64,000 nucleotides of DNA. Source: Tersicoccus sp. Bi-70 (GTDB lineage Bacteria > Actinomycetota > Actinomycetes > Actinomycetales > Micrococcaceae). Made by a program: the position numbers and the translations under genes. The stretch's first letter is position 1. Every line of letters starts with the position of its first letter. The stretch spans positions 124,001 through 188,000 of the forward strand of contig NZ_MIEU01000014.1 of assembly GCF_001968825.1 (NCBI RefSeq), read 5' to 3'. Below, piece by piece: positions 34,343 to 43,379 of this stretch. The notes under the pieces were generated by a model. It had not been told where the DNA came from. It did no database searches and saw nothing but the letters and a program-made list of their open reading frames with translations.

Positions 34343-35079
34343 CAGTTCTCCTCGGAGGTGGAGGGGGTGGTCAGGGCGGTGGTGAAGTCCCGGGCGCGGG
34401 CGGTGATGTCGTCCCAGGCGGCGGCCTCGACCGCGGCCGGGGGTACGACGGAGGTCCCGCTGCACACGGCGAAGGCGCCGGCATCGAGCCAGCCGCGGGC
34501 GTTGCGCGCGTCGACGCCGCCCGAGGGCAGCAGCCGGGCGTCCGGGAACGGCCCGTGGAGATCCTTGAGATGGCCGGGTCCGAGAGTGCGCGCGGGGAAG
34601 ATCTTGACGATCTCGGAGCCCAGGTCCAGCGACTGGGCGACCTCGGTGGGCGTCATCGCTCCGAGGCTGACGGGGATGCCGGCCTCGACGGCCACGGCGG
34701 CCACCTCGGGCCGGATGCCCGGCGTGACCAGGAACCGGGCACCCGCGTCGACGGCGGCCCGGGCCTGGTCGGCGGTCAGCACGGTGCCGGCGCCGACGAG
34801 CGCCCCGAGCGCGTCCGCGGCCGCGGCCGCCGCCCGCAGGTGGGTGAGCACGTCCGGCGTCGTGAAGGTCAGTTCGAGGATCCGGATGCCGCCGGCGGTG
34901 AGCGAGCCGAGCAGGTCGGCCGCGTCGGGGATGCGGTTCGCACGCACGACGGCGAGGGTCCGGTCGGCGGCGAGCCGACCGGTCAGACCGGTCGGCTCGG
35001 GTGGGGCGATGCCGGGCGCGGTGGCCGGGCCGGCGTCGGGAGGCACGGTGGCCGGGCCGGAGCGGGGGTCGTCAGTCAT
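34342..35079 (-). CDS. eda: 2-keto-3-deoxy-6-phosphogluconate aldolase (bifunctional KDPG/KHG type)
   Basis: A 245-residue class I aldolase splitting KDPG to pyruvate and glyceraldehyde-3-phosphate. The catalytic Glu is in RILELTFTTPD and the Schiff-base Lys in SEIVKIFPARTLGP; the phosphate-binding LLPSGGVDARN is also present. An N-terminal extension of about 30 Pro/Ala-rich residues precedes the barrel. The ATG at 35079 overlaps the deacylase stop by 8 bases, and a GAGGAA site lies rather far upstream. Partnered with the KDG kinase across the divergent promoter, it completes a KDG to central metabolism route. Confidence 0.92.
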   Translation of the reverse strand: MTDDPRSGPATVPPDAGPATAPGIAPPEPTGLTGRLAADRTLAVVRANRIPDAADLLGSLTAGGIRILELTFTTPDVLTHLRAAAAAADALGALVGAGTVLTADQARAAVDAGARFLVTPGIRPEVAAVAVEAGIPVSLGAMTPTEVAQSLDLGSEIVKIFPARTLGPGHLKDLHGPFPDARLLPSGGVDARNARGWLDAGAFAVCSGTSVVPPAAVEAAAWDDITARARDFTTALTTPSTSEEN

Positions 35080-36739
35080 CGGGGGATGCGGTTCCTCTCG
35101 GGGTGCGGCGCAGCGCGCGTCCCGCGCGGGCGCCGGTGGGCCGTCCGTCGTCGACGGCGGCGACGCCGTTGACGAGGACGTGGTGGATGCCCGCCGCCGG
35201 GCGGCGCGGGTCGTCGAAGGTGGCGCGGTCGGCCACCGTGTCGGGGTCGAGGAGCACGAGGTCGGCCGCCCAGCCGGCCCGGACGAGGCCACGCCGGTCC
35301 AGCCGCAGCCGCGCGGCGGGGCGACCGGTCAGGCGGTGGACGGTCTCCTCGAGGCTCATCAGCTGCAACTCGCGGCTGTAGTGGCCGAGGTAGCGGGGGA
35401 AGGTCCCCCAGGCCCGCGGGTGCGGCTTGACCCCGACGAGGATGCCGTCGCTGCCGCCGGTGTGGGCCCGGTGGACCATGATGGCGCGCACGTTCTCCTC
35501 GTGGCCCACGTGCTGGAGGATCCCGGTACCGCACCGGTCGCGAGTGAGGATGTCGGCGAAGACATCGAACGCCTCGCGGCCCTCGTCGGCGGCGATCGCG
35601 GCGACGGTGCGGCCGACGTACCCCTCGAGCTCCGGGTGGCGGACGCCGCTGATCTCGATCGTGTCCCAGTCGGCGGTGACGCCGTGGCAGCCGTCCGACC
35701 CGTGCACCTCGAGGTCCTCCCGGATCCGGGCCCGCGCGGTCGGCTCGGCGAGCCGGGCGAGGGTCCCGTCGACGCCGCCCGCGGAGGCCCAGCTCGGCAG
35801 CACCGCCGAGAGCGTCGTCGCGCCCGGCAGGTAGGGGTAGGAGTCCAGCGTGATGTCGGCGCCGGCGTCGAGCGCGCCGTCGATCAGGGCGAGCAGGTCG
35901 GGGGCGCGCCCGGCGTTCTCGGCGAAGTTCATGGTCGCGTGGGCCAGGTGCAGGGCGCACCCGGTGTCCCGACTCAGGCCGATCATCTCGGCGTAGGCCT
36001 CGAGCGCACCCTTCCCGTAGGAGCGGTGGTGCGGGGCGTAGAAGCCGCCGAGCTCGGCCACGGTGCGGCACAGGGCCGCGAGCTCGGCGGTGTCCGCGTA
36101 CATGCCCGGCGTGTAGGTCAGCCCGGAGGAGAGGCCGAGTGCGCCGTCGAGCATCCCGGTCCGCACGACGTCCTGCATCCGGGACACCTGCTCGGGGGTG
36201 GGGCTGCCCTCGTCGAAGCCCGTGACGAGCGCGCGGACGGTGCCCTGCGGCACGAGGTAGGCGGCGTTGGTGGCGATCCGGCCGCCGTCGGGCTGCACCC
36301 GGTCCAGCCGGTCGAGATACTCGCGGACGCTGCGCCAGGACCAGTCGAAACCGTCCGGGTCGTCGTTCCAGCCGGCGATCTTCTCGCGGATCCCGGCGAG
36401 GGAGGCGTCGTCGACGGGCGCGTAGGAGAGGCCGTCCTGGCCGAGCAGCTCGGTCGTGACGCCCTGGCTCAGCTTCGCCACGTGGTCCGGGGTGACGAGC
36501 AGCTGCAGGTCCGAGTGGGCGTGCATGTCGATGAAGCCGGGGGTGAGGACGAGCCCGTCGGCGTCGATCGTGCGGTCCGCGGCGGTGCCGCGCAGTTCCC
36601 CGGGAGCGGTCACGGCCGCGATGCGGGTCCCCTCGACGGCCACGTCGGCACGACGGCGGGGTGCGCCCGTCCCGTCGACGACGGTGGCACCGGTGATCAG
36701 GGTGGTCTGAGCAGTCGTGGGTGTGTCGGTGGCCGCCAT
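35072..36739 (-). CDS. N-acyl-D-amino-acid deacylase (D-aminoacylase family amidohydrolase)
   Basis: A 555-residue amidohydrolase of the D-aminoacylase group (COG3653), which removes N-acyl groups from D-amino acids. It has the metal motif GFIDMHAHSDLQ near residue 72, APHHRSYGKGALEA, LHLAHATMNFAE and the C-terminal GWAADLVLLDPDTVADRATF. Canonical D-aminoacylases have a GNCG motif whose cysteine binds zinc; here that position reads LLGQDGLSYAP with no Cys, so this is a distinct subgroup. It overlaps the upstream dehydratase gene (TGATG) and the aldolase gene. The operon context suggests an N-acylated D-amino sugar acid as substrate. Confidence 0.87.
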   Translation of the reverse strand: MAATDTPTTAQTTLITGATVVDGTGAPRRRADVAVEGTRIAAVTAPGELRGTAADRTIDADGLVLTPGFIDMHAHSDLQLLVTPDHVAKLSQGVTTELLGQDGLSYAPVDDASLAGIREKIAGWNDDPDGFDWSWRSVREYLDRLDRVQPDGGRIATNAAYLVPQGTVRALVTGFDEGSPTPEQVSRMQDVVRTGMLDGALGLSSGLTYTPGMYADTAELAALCRTVAELGGFYAPHHRSYGKGALEAYAEMIGLSRDTGCALHLAHATMNFAENAGRAPDLLALIDGALDAGADITLDSYPYLPGATTLSAVLPSWASAGGVDGTLARLAEPTARARIREDLEVHGSDGCHGVTADWDTIEISGVRHPELEGYVGRTVAAIAADEGREAFDVFADILTRDRCGTGILQHVGHEENVRAIMVHRAHTGGSDGILVGVKPHPRAWGTFPRYLGHYSRELQLMSLEETVHRLTGRPAARLRLDRRGLVRAGWAADLVLLDPDTVADRATFDDPRRPAAGIHHVLVNGVAAVDDGRPTGARAGRALRRTPRGTASPDD

Positions 36740-38118
36740 CAGAAGAACGTGCGCACCGTGTCGACGACGACGGCGTCCTCGGGCCGGGACGCGTCGTCGA
36801 TCACGGGGATCAGCGTCCACTTGTCCATCGCGGTGCACGGGTGCGAGAGGCCGAGCCGGACGACGTCGCCGGGCCGTGGCGCGGTGTCGTCGTCGGGGTC
36901 GGTCACCAGGTAGCAGTGCTGGTCGTTGACCGCGGTGATCCGGGCGCCGGTCAGGGGGCGCATGGGGGCGCCGAGGCCGGGGCCGATCAGCTGCGGCACG
37001 GGCATCCCCTCGTCGACGGGCAGGTCGCGCTTGCCGGCGTCGAGGATGGCGAGCCCGGGTTCCGGAGCTGAGACGACCCGCGCCCACGCGTGCATCGCGG
37101 AGTGGAAGGCGGCGGCGCCCTCGGGCCGGTCGGGACCCTGCCGGGAGAACGGCGAGATGCCGCGGTAGAAGCCGTCGTCGTGGATCAGGTACGCCCCGGA
37201 ACGGAGCACGACGTCGACCCGGGGTCCGCCGCTGCGTCCGGTCCCGGCGGGGGCGCCGGTCGCGCAGGGGCCGAGGATCTCGACGACGTCGTCGAAGTAG
37301 GCGCTGCCGCCGGCGGTGATCAGGGCGTCGCCCGGGTACGCGCCGTCGGCGAGCAGCCGCTCGTGCAGCGCCCGGACGGCGGTCAGGTAGTCGCGCACGG
37401 CGGTCAGGCCGGTCTCGTCGGCGGTGTGCGCGAGGGATCCCTCGTAGCCGCCGACCCCGGCGAGGCTCAGGTGCCGGCTGGCCCCGACGGCACGGGCGAC
37501 GTCGAGCGCGGACGCGACGCTGCGGGCCCCGGTGCGCCCGCCCGCTCCCCCGAGCTCGACGACCACCTCGAGCCGCACGCCGGCCGCATCCGTCGCCGCG
37601 TCGCCGGTGGCGTCGAGGACCTCGTCGATCAACTCAACGGTGCGGACGTCGTCCACCCAGGAGACGATCCGCGCGCCGCCGGCCACCTCGTCGGCCACCC
37701 AGCGGACCGCCTGCGGATCGGTGAGGCTGTTGGCCAGCATCAGCGTGTGCACGCCGAAGCGCCGGGCGACCCGCAGCTGCGCGGGGGTGGCCAGGGTGAT
37801 CCCCCACGCGCCGTACTCGAGCTGGTCCGCCCAGAGGGAGGGCGCCATGGTCGTCTTGCCGTGCGGGGCGAGCAGCACGCCGTGCTCCCGGCACCACGCG
37901 GCCATCCGGTCCCGGTTGTGGGTCAGGGCCGCGGACTCGAGCGTCAGCACGGGGGTCTGCAGGTCCGCGAGCGCGGTGCTGCCCGAGGCGAGGTCGCGCG
38001 CGGTCCCCCCGTGTCGCAACGCCGGGACCGCCTTGTGCCGCCAGTCCAGCACCTCGTCGGCCAGGGCGCCGACGAGGGCCGCGTCGATGGCCGGTGCGGT
38101 ACCGGGAGCGTCAACCAT
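36739..38118 (-). CDS. D-serine dehydratase-like (DSD1/D-threonine aldolase-like) PLP enzyme
   Basis: A 459-residue fold-type III PLP enzyme (COG3616). The PLP lysine lies in LLAPHGKTTMAPSLWADQ near residue 88. The C-terminal zinc-binding HxC pair of eukaryotic-type D-serine dehydratases is visible in LSHPCTAMDKWTLIPVID. Family members dehydrate or cleave D-amino acids. Placed between a D-specific deacylase and KDG genes, it could convert D-glucosaminate to 2-keto-3-deoxygluconate plus ammonia; that substrate is my inference. It is first in the minus operon, facing the divergent promoter. Confidence 0.8.
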   Translation of the reverse strand: MVDAPGTAPAIDAALVGALADEVLDWRHKAVPALRHGGTARDLASGSTALADLQTPVLTLESAALTHNRDRMAAWCREHGVLLAPHGKTTMAPSLWADQLEYGAWGITLATPAQLRVARRFGVHTLMLANSLTDPQAVRWVADEVAGGARIVSWVDDVRTVELIDEVLDATGDAATDAAGVRLEVVVELGGAGGRTGARSVASALDVARAVGASRHLSLAGVGGYEGSLAHTADETGLTAVRDYLTAVRALHERLLADGAYPGDALITAGGSAYFDDVVEILGPCATGAPAGTGRSGGPRVDVVLRSGAYLIHDDGFYRGISPFSRQGPDRPEGAAAFHSAMHAWARVVSAPEPGLAILDAGKRDLPVDEGMPVPQLIGPGLGAPMRPLTGARITAVNDQHCYLVTDPDDDTAPRPGDVVRLGLSHPCTAMDKWTLIPVIDDASRPEDAVVVDTVRTFF

Positions 38119-38160
38119 GGGGTCCTCTCATTCGTATGCGCAGTCACCGACCGAGCGCGT

Positions 38161-38213
38161 CCGTTGCACATGGCGCAACGGTCGTTGCGCGTGGAGTGTG
38201 ACTTGTCTAGCAT
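38161..38213 (+). promoter_or_regulatory. Divergent promoter with IclR-like palindrome
   Basis: A perfect inverted repeat CCGTTGC-N7-GCAACGG (38161-38181) is followed by a further half site CGTTGCGC that doubles as a -35 (TTGCGC, 38185-38190), a 17-base spacer and a -10 TAGCAT (38208-38213) for the kinase gene. It is central to the region between the dehydratase and kinase operons and a natural target for the IclR regulator encoded in the locus. Confidence 0.65.
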
Positions 38214-38277
38214 TGAGGCGTGATGGGCGTCAACACCGCGCCCGATCCGTCCCCACTCTGTCAGGAGCACCTCCCCG

Positions 38278-39312
38278 ATGCCGACCGCCGTGTGCCTGGG
38301 CGAGACCATGGCCGTGCTGACACCCCCGGGCGGGCAGTCGCTCGCCGATGCCGAGGCGCTGCGGGTCGGCGCCGGCGGGGCGGAGTCGAACGTCGCCCTG
38401 GGCCTCGCCGCGACGGGTGTGGACGCCCACTGGGTGAGCCGCGTGGGTGACGACGGATTCGGTGAGCGCATCCGGCGCGAACTGGACGCCCACGGGGTCG
38501 GCACCGCCGCCGTCCAGATCGACGACGCCCGCCCGACCGGTCTCTACGTCAAGGTGCCGAGCCCCACTCCGGACGAGGCGCCGGGCAGCGTCCTCTACTA
38601 CCGCAGCGCGTCGGCAGCCGCGGCCATGACCCCGGAGCTGCTGGACGATCCCGCCGTCGTCGCCCTGCTGGACCGGGCGGACCTCGTGCACCTGAGCGGC
38701 ATCACGGCCGCCCTCTCCGACGGCTGCCTGGCACTCGTCCGGCGCCTGCTCGCCGAGCGTCGACCGCACCAGCGGATCAGCTTCGACGTCAACTGGCGGC
38801 CCGCCCTGTGGGCCGGCCGCGACCCGTCCGTGCTGGCCGGCCTGGCCGACCGGGCCGACGTCGTCCTCGTCGGCGCCGACGAGGCCGAGGCCGCCTTCGG
38901 CACCACCACCGCGAGCGAGTTGCGCCGGCTGCTGCCCACCCCGGAGGTCGTCGTCGTCAAGGACGGCGCGGTGCACGCCACGGCGCTCGCCCACGACGGC
39001 TCGTCCACCCGCGTCCCGGCGCTGACCGTGGACACGGTCGAACCCGTCGGCGCGGGTGACGCCTTCGCCTCCGGGTATCTCAGCGGCCTGCTCCACGGCC
39101 TCGACGAGCGGGCTCGCCTGCGGCGCGGTCACGTCGCCGCCGCGGCCACCCTCACGGTCCGCTCCGACCGCGGCGTGCTGCCCGAGCCGGCGGTCCGCGA
39201 CCGACTGCTCGCCTGCACGGACGAGGAGTGGGCGACCACCGTCGTGACCCACGCGGGCTTCCTGCCCGGCCCGGCCGCCGAGAACGCCCGCACCACGGGA
39301 ACGCGGCGATGA
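38278..39312 (+). CDS. kdgK: 2-keto-3-deoxygluconate kinase (PfkB family)
   Basis: A 344-residue PfkB-family sugar kinase, best matching KDG kinases, which make KDPG from 2-keto-3-deoxygluconate and ATP. It starts AVCLGETMAVLTPPGG and shows the first signature GGAESNVALGLAATG, DVNWRPALW and the catalytic GAGDAFASGYLSGLL with the base Asp. The C-terminal 25 residues extend past the usual end. AGGAG lies 10 bases before the ATG. Its stop overlaps the IclR start (ATGA). With the aldolase across the promoter it gives a short KDG catabolic branch. Confidence 0.88.
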   Translation: MPTAVCLGETMAVLTPPGGQSLADAEALRVGAGGAESNVALGLAATGVDAHWVSRVGDDGFGERIRRELDAHGVGTAAVQIDDARPTGLYVKVPSPTPDEAPGSVLYYRSASAAAAMTPELLDDPAVVALLDRADLVHLSGITAALSDGCLALVRRLLAERRPHQRISFDVNWRPALWAGRDPSVLAGLADRADVVLVGADEAEAAFGTTTASELRRLLPTPEVVVVKDGAVHATALAHDGSSTRVPALTVDTVEPVGAGDAFASGYLSGLLHGLDERARLRRGHVAAAATLTVRSDRGVLPEPAVRDRLLACTDEEWATTVVTHAGFLPGPAAENARTTGTRR

Positions 39313-40091
39313 GCCAGAGCCTGCTGCGCGCGCTCGACCTGCTGGAGCGGCTCGCGAACGGACCCGCCGGCCTCGACGAGCTGGCCGCCGCGGCGTCGGT
39401 GCACAAGACCACGGTGATGCGGCTGCTGCACGCCCTGGAGGAGCGGCGCTTCGTGGTCCGCGACGAGACGCAGCGCTACCGCCTGGGTTCCCAGCTGTTC
39501 GCGCTCGCCGCCGTCGCCCTGGACCAGCGGGAGGTGATCGGCATCGCCCGTCCGCACCTGGCCCGTTTCAACCAGAGCACCGGCCACACGGTGCACCTGG
39601 CGGCCCTGGAGGGCGACGACGTCGTCTACATCGACAAGCTCGAGTCCCGCCACCCGGTGCGCATGTACTCCCGGGTGGGCCTGACCGCGGCCCTGCACGC
39701 GGCCGCCGTCGCCAAGGTGCTGCTCGCGGACCTGCCGCCCGCCCGGCAGCGGGCCATCGCCGACGGCATCGATTACGTCCCCCTCACCGAGCACACCATC
39801 ACGACGCCGGAGGGCCTGCTCGCCGAGCTGGCGACCGTCGCCCGCCAGGGCTGGGCGCTCGACGGCTCCGAGCACGAGGCGTTCGTGCACTGCGTGGCCG
39901 CGCCCATCCACGACGCCCGGGGCCGCGTGATTGCCGCGGCCTCCTGCTCGGTGCCCGTCGTCCTGCTCGACCGGCCCGGCCTGCTCGACCTCGTGCCCGA
40001 GCTGGTCGCCTGCACCGACGCCGTCTCGGCCGACCTCGGCTGGACCCGACCTCCCACCACCCCGACCCAGAACGAGAGGACCCCCTCATGA
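39309..40091 (+). CDS. IclR family transcriptional regulator
   Basis: A 260-residue IclR-family regulator. The winged helix-turn-helix at about 1-65 (LLRALDLLERLANG, HKTTVMRLLHALEERRFV) is followed by the effector domain (from about 75, GIARPHLARFNQSTGHTVHL; YIDKLESRHPVRMYSRVG; CVAAPIHDARGRVIAAASCS). It sits between the kinase and RidA genes with ATGA overlaps on both sides and probably controls the two divergent operons through the palindrome at 38161-38181. The effector would be an intermediate such as KDG, KDPG or the incoming sugar acid. Confidence 0.9.
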   Translation: MSQSLLRALDLLERLANGPAGLDELAAAASVHKTTVMRLLHALEERRFVVRDETQRYRLGSQLFALAAVALDQREVIGIARPHLARFNQSTGHTVHLAALEGDDVVYIDKLESRHPVRMYSRVGLTAALHAAAVAKVLLADLPPARQRAIADGIDYVPLTEHTITTPEGLLAELATVARQGWALDGSEHEAFVHCVAAPIHDARGRVIAAASCSVPVVLLDRPGLLDLVPELVACTDAVSADLGWTRPPTTPTQNERTPS

Positions 40092-40498
40092 GCGCATCGA
40101 CCAAGACCGTCGTGACCACCGACGAGGCGCCCGCCCCCGCGCACACCTTCTCGCAGGGGGCGGCGAAGGGCGGCCTGCTCCAGGTCTCCGGGCAGGGCCC
40201 CATGGACCCGGCGACCAACGAGTACATCGCCGCGGGCGACGTGAAGGCCCAGACGCTGCGCACGCTCGAGAACGTCAAGGCGATCCTGACCGCCGGCGGC
40301 GCGTCGGTGGAGGATGTGCTGATGTTCCGCGTCTACCTGACCAAGCGGGAGGACTTCGGCGCGATGAACGAGGCCTACGGCGAGTTCGTCGCGGCGAACG
40401 TGTCCAGTGGAGACCTCCCCGCCCGCACCACGGTGTTCGTCGACCTGCCGCACGAGGTCATGCTGGTGGAGATCGACGCGCTCGCCGTCACGAGCTGA
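40088..40498 (+). CDS. RidA family reactive-imine deaminase
   Basis: A 136-residue RidA (YjgF/YER057c/UK114) protein. RidA proteins hydrolyse the enamine/imine products released by PLP dehydratases to ketoacids and ammonia. Seen are GLLQVSGQGPMDP, VEDVLMFRVYLTK and the C-terminal ARTTVFVDLPHEVMLVEIDA, with the active-site Arg conserved. Its start overlaps the IclR stop (ATGA), making it the third gene of the plus operon. Its presence supports the idea that the divergent PLP enzyme is a dehydratase that produces a 2-aminoacrylate-type intermediate. Confidence 0.9.
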   Translation: MSASTKTVVTTDEAPAPAHTFSQGAAKGGLLQVSGQGPMDPATNEYIAAGDVKAQTLRTLENVKAILTAGGASVEDVLMFRVYLTKREDFGAMNEAYGEFVAANVSSGDLPARTTVFVDLPHEVMLVEIDALAVTS

Positions 40499-40611
40499 CC
40501 GCGTTCGACCCTGCCTGACCCTGCCCGCTGCCCGGCCCTCCCGCTGGGCCTGCGGACTGGTTAGAGTGATCCCATCCTTCCCAGGTCCCCGCACTCTGGA
40601 TAGGAGGAAGG

Positions 40612-40851
40612 ATGACCGAGATCATGTCCTCGGAGTCGATCAGGTGCACCGTCGACGACGACTTTCCCGAGGAACTCGATGGGTTGTCCACGGCCGAGCT
40701 CCATGTCCTGCACAGTCGTGTGGTCATGCAGCTCGACCACGAATACCTGGAGCTGGAGGATCCGCACCCGGTCACCATGGACCGGCACGCCTGCGTGGCG
40801 CGGCTCCTCCGGATGCGGGAGGCACATCCGATCCGGCTGCAGGCCGGCTGA
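40612..40851 (+). CDS. Small unrecognised helical protein
   Basis: A 79-residue soluble protein I do not recognise. It is predicted to be mostly helical from its composition (LDGLSTAELHVLHSRVVMQ; DRHACVARLLRMREAH). A very good AGGAGGAAG ribosome site sits directly before the ATG at 40612, and a hairpin follows the stop, so it looks like a real monocistronic gene. Short actinobacterial proteins of this general look are often annotated as DUF proteins. No function can be proposed. Confidence 0.6.
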   Translation: MTEIMSSESIRCTVDDDFPEELDGLSTAELHVLHSRVVMQLDHEYLELEDPHPVTMDRHACVARLLRMREAHPIRLQAG

Positions 40852-40897
40852 ATCCGGGTGTGTCCCGGCCGCCTCGCGGCCATCGTCACCACGACCT

Positions 40898-40929
40898 CGC
40901 CCCTCCCCCGGTCCGCCGGCGGAGGGGCG
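40898..40929 (+). terminator. Terminator after the small protein gene
   Basis: A perfect 9-bp stem CGCCCCTCC/GGAGGGGCG with a 14-base GC-rich loop, 46 bases after the stop. Confidence 0.6.
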
Positions 40930-41109
40930 ACGTCGTCGTCGGAGCACGTGCGGGGCGGGCGCCGGCCGTCAGCAGTGATATGAAAGACCGATGGCGCGAT
41001 GCGCGGCGGTCCCCTTCCGCCGGACCCGTCGTCGTCCGCGGAACCGCCGAAGAACGCCGAACGATCTCGAGTGTGATCGACCCCGATGGACCCGATGGAG
41101 GAGCCACGC

Positions 41110-43362
41110 ATGACCGTTGCCGAGCCCGCCCCGGAGACGACCTCTCTGCCGCTGGTCGACGTCCCGCCGCCCACGGCGGAGGACGCCGAGCCGACCGACG
41201 TCAACTACGACGAGGCGTTCTATCCCGCGCGTCCGCGGCAGGCGCGCCCGCGGGCTCGCCGCAACCAGCAGTTCGGCGACGCGCTGCCGCCGTTCGAACC
41301 GGTCGGCACCAACCCCGCGTACGTCGAGTGGCTGCGTGCCCAGTCCATGCTGGGCGACGCCAAGACGCTCTCCCGGCAGCTGTCCGGCCAGGCCAGCATG
41401 TGGCAGAACCCGTACGCCCGGCCCAACCCGCGCAAGGCCGTGAGCACCGCGTCGGTGTGGTTCACCGCCTACCCGCTCTCGCTCATCACGCGGCCGGGCC
41501 AGTCGTTCCTCGCCACCCTCGGTGACCCGCGGCTCTGGGAGGCGTTCGAGCAGATCGGCATCGACGCCATCCACACCGGCCCGGTCAAGCGCGCCGGGGG
41601 ACTCGACGGCTGGGAGTACACGCCGAGTGTGGACGGTCACTTCGACCGGGTCAGCATGGCGATCGATCCGCTGTTCGGGACCGAGGACGAGTTCCGGGCG
41701 ATGTGCATCACCGCCAAGGACCACAACGGCACGATCATCGACGACATCGTGCCCGGCCACACCGGCAAGGGCGCCGACTTCCGGCTCGCCGAGATGAACC
41801 ACCGGGACTACCCGGGGCTGTACCACATGATCGACGTCCCCGAGTCGGACTGGCACCTGCTGCCGGACGTGCCCGGGGGCAAGGACTCGGTCAACATCGA
41901 CCCGGCGACCGAGCGCGCCCTGCAGGAGGCCGGGTACATCATCGGCGAGCTGCAGCGCGTCATCTTCTACGAGCCGGGCGTCAAGGAGACCAACTGGAGC
42001 GTCACCCGCCCGGTGGTCGACACGACCGGCAAGGTGCGCCGCTGGGTCTATCTGCACTACTTCAAGGACGGCCAGCCGTCGCTGAACTGGCTGGACCCCA
42101 CCTTCTCCGGGATGCGCCTGGTGATGGGCGACGCGCTGCACTCCCTGCTCGACCTCGGCACCGGGGCGCTCCGCCTGGACGCCAACGGGTTCCTCGGCGT
42201 CGAGAAGGGCGTCGAGGAGGCCGCGGGCTGGTCCGAGGGTCACCCGCTCTCCGAGGCGGCCAACCAGCTCATCGGTTCCATGGTCCGCAAGGTCGGGGGG
42301 TTCACGTTCCAGGAGCTGAACCTCAGCATCGACGACATCCGGTCCACCTCGGCCGTCGGGCCGGACCTGTCGTACGACTTCGTCACCCGGCCCGGGTACC
42401 ACCACGCCCTGGTCACCGGCGACACGGAGTTCCTCCGGTTGACCCTGCACCAGGCGATGGAGGTGGGCGTCGACCAGGCGAGCCTCGTGCACGCCCTGCA
42501 GAACCACGACGAGCTGACGTACGAGCTGGTCCACTTCGTCACCCGTCACCGGGACGAGGTCTTCGAGCTCGGTGGCCGGTCGCTGACGGGCGCGGAGCTG
42601 GCCGAGCAGGTCCAGTCCACCCTGCGCGAGAAGATCACCGGCGAGGCCGCCCCGTACAACCTCGTGTTCACCACGAACGGCATCGCCTGCACCACCGCGA
42701 GCGTCATCACCGCGGCGCTGGGGATCCGGGACCTGGACACCATCAGCGAGGACGACATCGAGCGGATCCGGGACGCACACCTGCTGCTGGCGATGTACAA
42801 CGCGCTGCAGCCGGGCGTGTTCGCGCTGTCCGGCTGGGACCTGCGCGGGGTGCTGCCGCTCGAGCGTGACCAGGTGAAGTCCCTGATCGCCCACGGCGAC
42901 ACCCGCTGGGTCAACCGGGGTGCGCACGACCTGGCGGGCTCGATGTCGGAGACCCGCATGTCCGGCTCGGGCCTGCCCCGGGCGCGCAGCCTCTACGCCT
43001 CACTGCCGGACCAGCTCGCCGACGACGGCTCGTTCGCCATGCGGCTCGCCCGGGTCCTGGAGATCCGCGAGCGGCACGGCATCGCGGCGGGCACGCTGCT
43101 CGACGTGCCGGCGGTCCCGCAGGGCGGCCTGCTGGCGATGGTGCAGCGCACCGCCACGGATGCCCTCGCCGTCACGGTGCTCAACTTCTCGACCGAGGAC
43201 ATCGACGACGCGTTCGGCTCGCAGCACCTGCCCGAGGGCGCCCGCGTCATCGACGCCTTCACGGGTCAGACGGTCGGTCGGGTCGACGGCGGGAAGCTGG
43301 CCGTCCGCCTCGGCGCGCACCGCGGCACGACGCTGCTCGTACGGGAGCCCGCCGACTCCTGA
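41110..43362 (+). CDS. GH13 alpha-amylase-family enzyme, trehalose-synthase-like
   Basis: A 750-residue GH13 enzyme resembling Micrococcales trehalose synthases (maltose alpha-D-glucosyltransferase). Catalytic residues are visible: nucleophile Asp357 in LRLDANGF, acid/base Glu402 in TFQELN and His466-Asp467 in LQNHDELT. Conserved region I reads DIVPGHTG, where most GH13 enzymes have Asn before the His. A long N-terminal segment (about 110 residues) precedes the barrel and a beta domain ends the protein. The ATG at 41110 follows GGAGGAG; the frame is open further left without a better site. The reaction is inferred from family resemblance. The gene is alone, ending at a palindromic element. 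Confidence 0.75.
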   Translation: MTVAEPAPETTSLPLVDVPPPTAEDAEPTDVNYDEAFYPARPRQARPRARRNQQFGDALPPFEPVGTNPAYVEWLRAQSMLGDAKTLSRQLSGQASMWQNPYARPNPRKAVSTASVWFTAYPLSLITRPGQSFLATLGDPRLWEAFEQIGIDAIHTGPVKRAGGLDGWEYTPSVDGHFDRVSMAIDPLFGTEDEFRAMCITAKDHNGTIIDDIVPGHTGKGADFRLAEMNHRDYPGLYHMIDVPESDWHLLPDVPGGKDSVNIDPATERALQEAGYIIGELQRVIFYEPGVKETNWSVTRPVVDTTGKVRRWVYLHYFKDGQPSLNWLDPTFSGMRLVMGDALHSLLDLGTGALRLDANGFLGVEKGVEEAAGWSEGHPLSEAANQLIGSMVRKVGGFTFQELNLSIDDIRSTSAVGPDLSYDFVTRPGYHHALVTGDTEFLRLTLHQAMEVGVDQASLVHALQNHDELTYELVHFVTRHRDEVFELGGRSLTGAELAEQVQSTLREKITGEAAPYNLVFTTNGIACTTASVITAALGIRDLDTISEDDIERIRDAHLLLAMYNALQPGVFALSGWDLRGVLPLERDQVKSLIAHGDTRWVNRGAHDLAGSMSETRMSGSGLPRARSLYASLPDQLADDGSFAMRLARVLEIRERHGIAAGTLLDVPAVPQGGLLAMVQRTATDALAVTVLNFSTEDIDDAFGSQHLPEGARVIDAFTGQTVGRVDGGKLAVRLGAHRGTTLLVREPADS

Positions 43363-43379
43363 GCGCCCCGACGACCTGA

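Noticed and set aside
40969-42927. 652-codon minus-strand frame opposite the GH13 gene
   Set aside because: It is a shadow of the catalytic gene with no recognisable domain.
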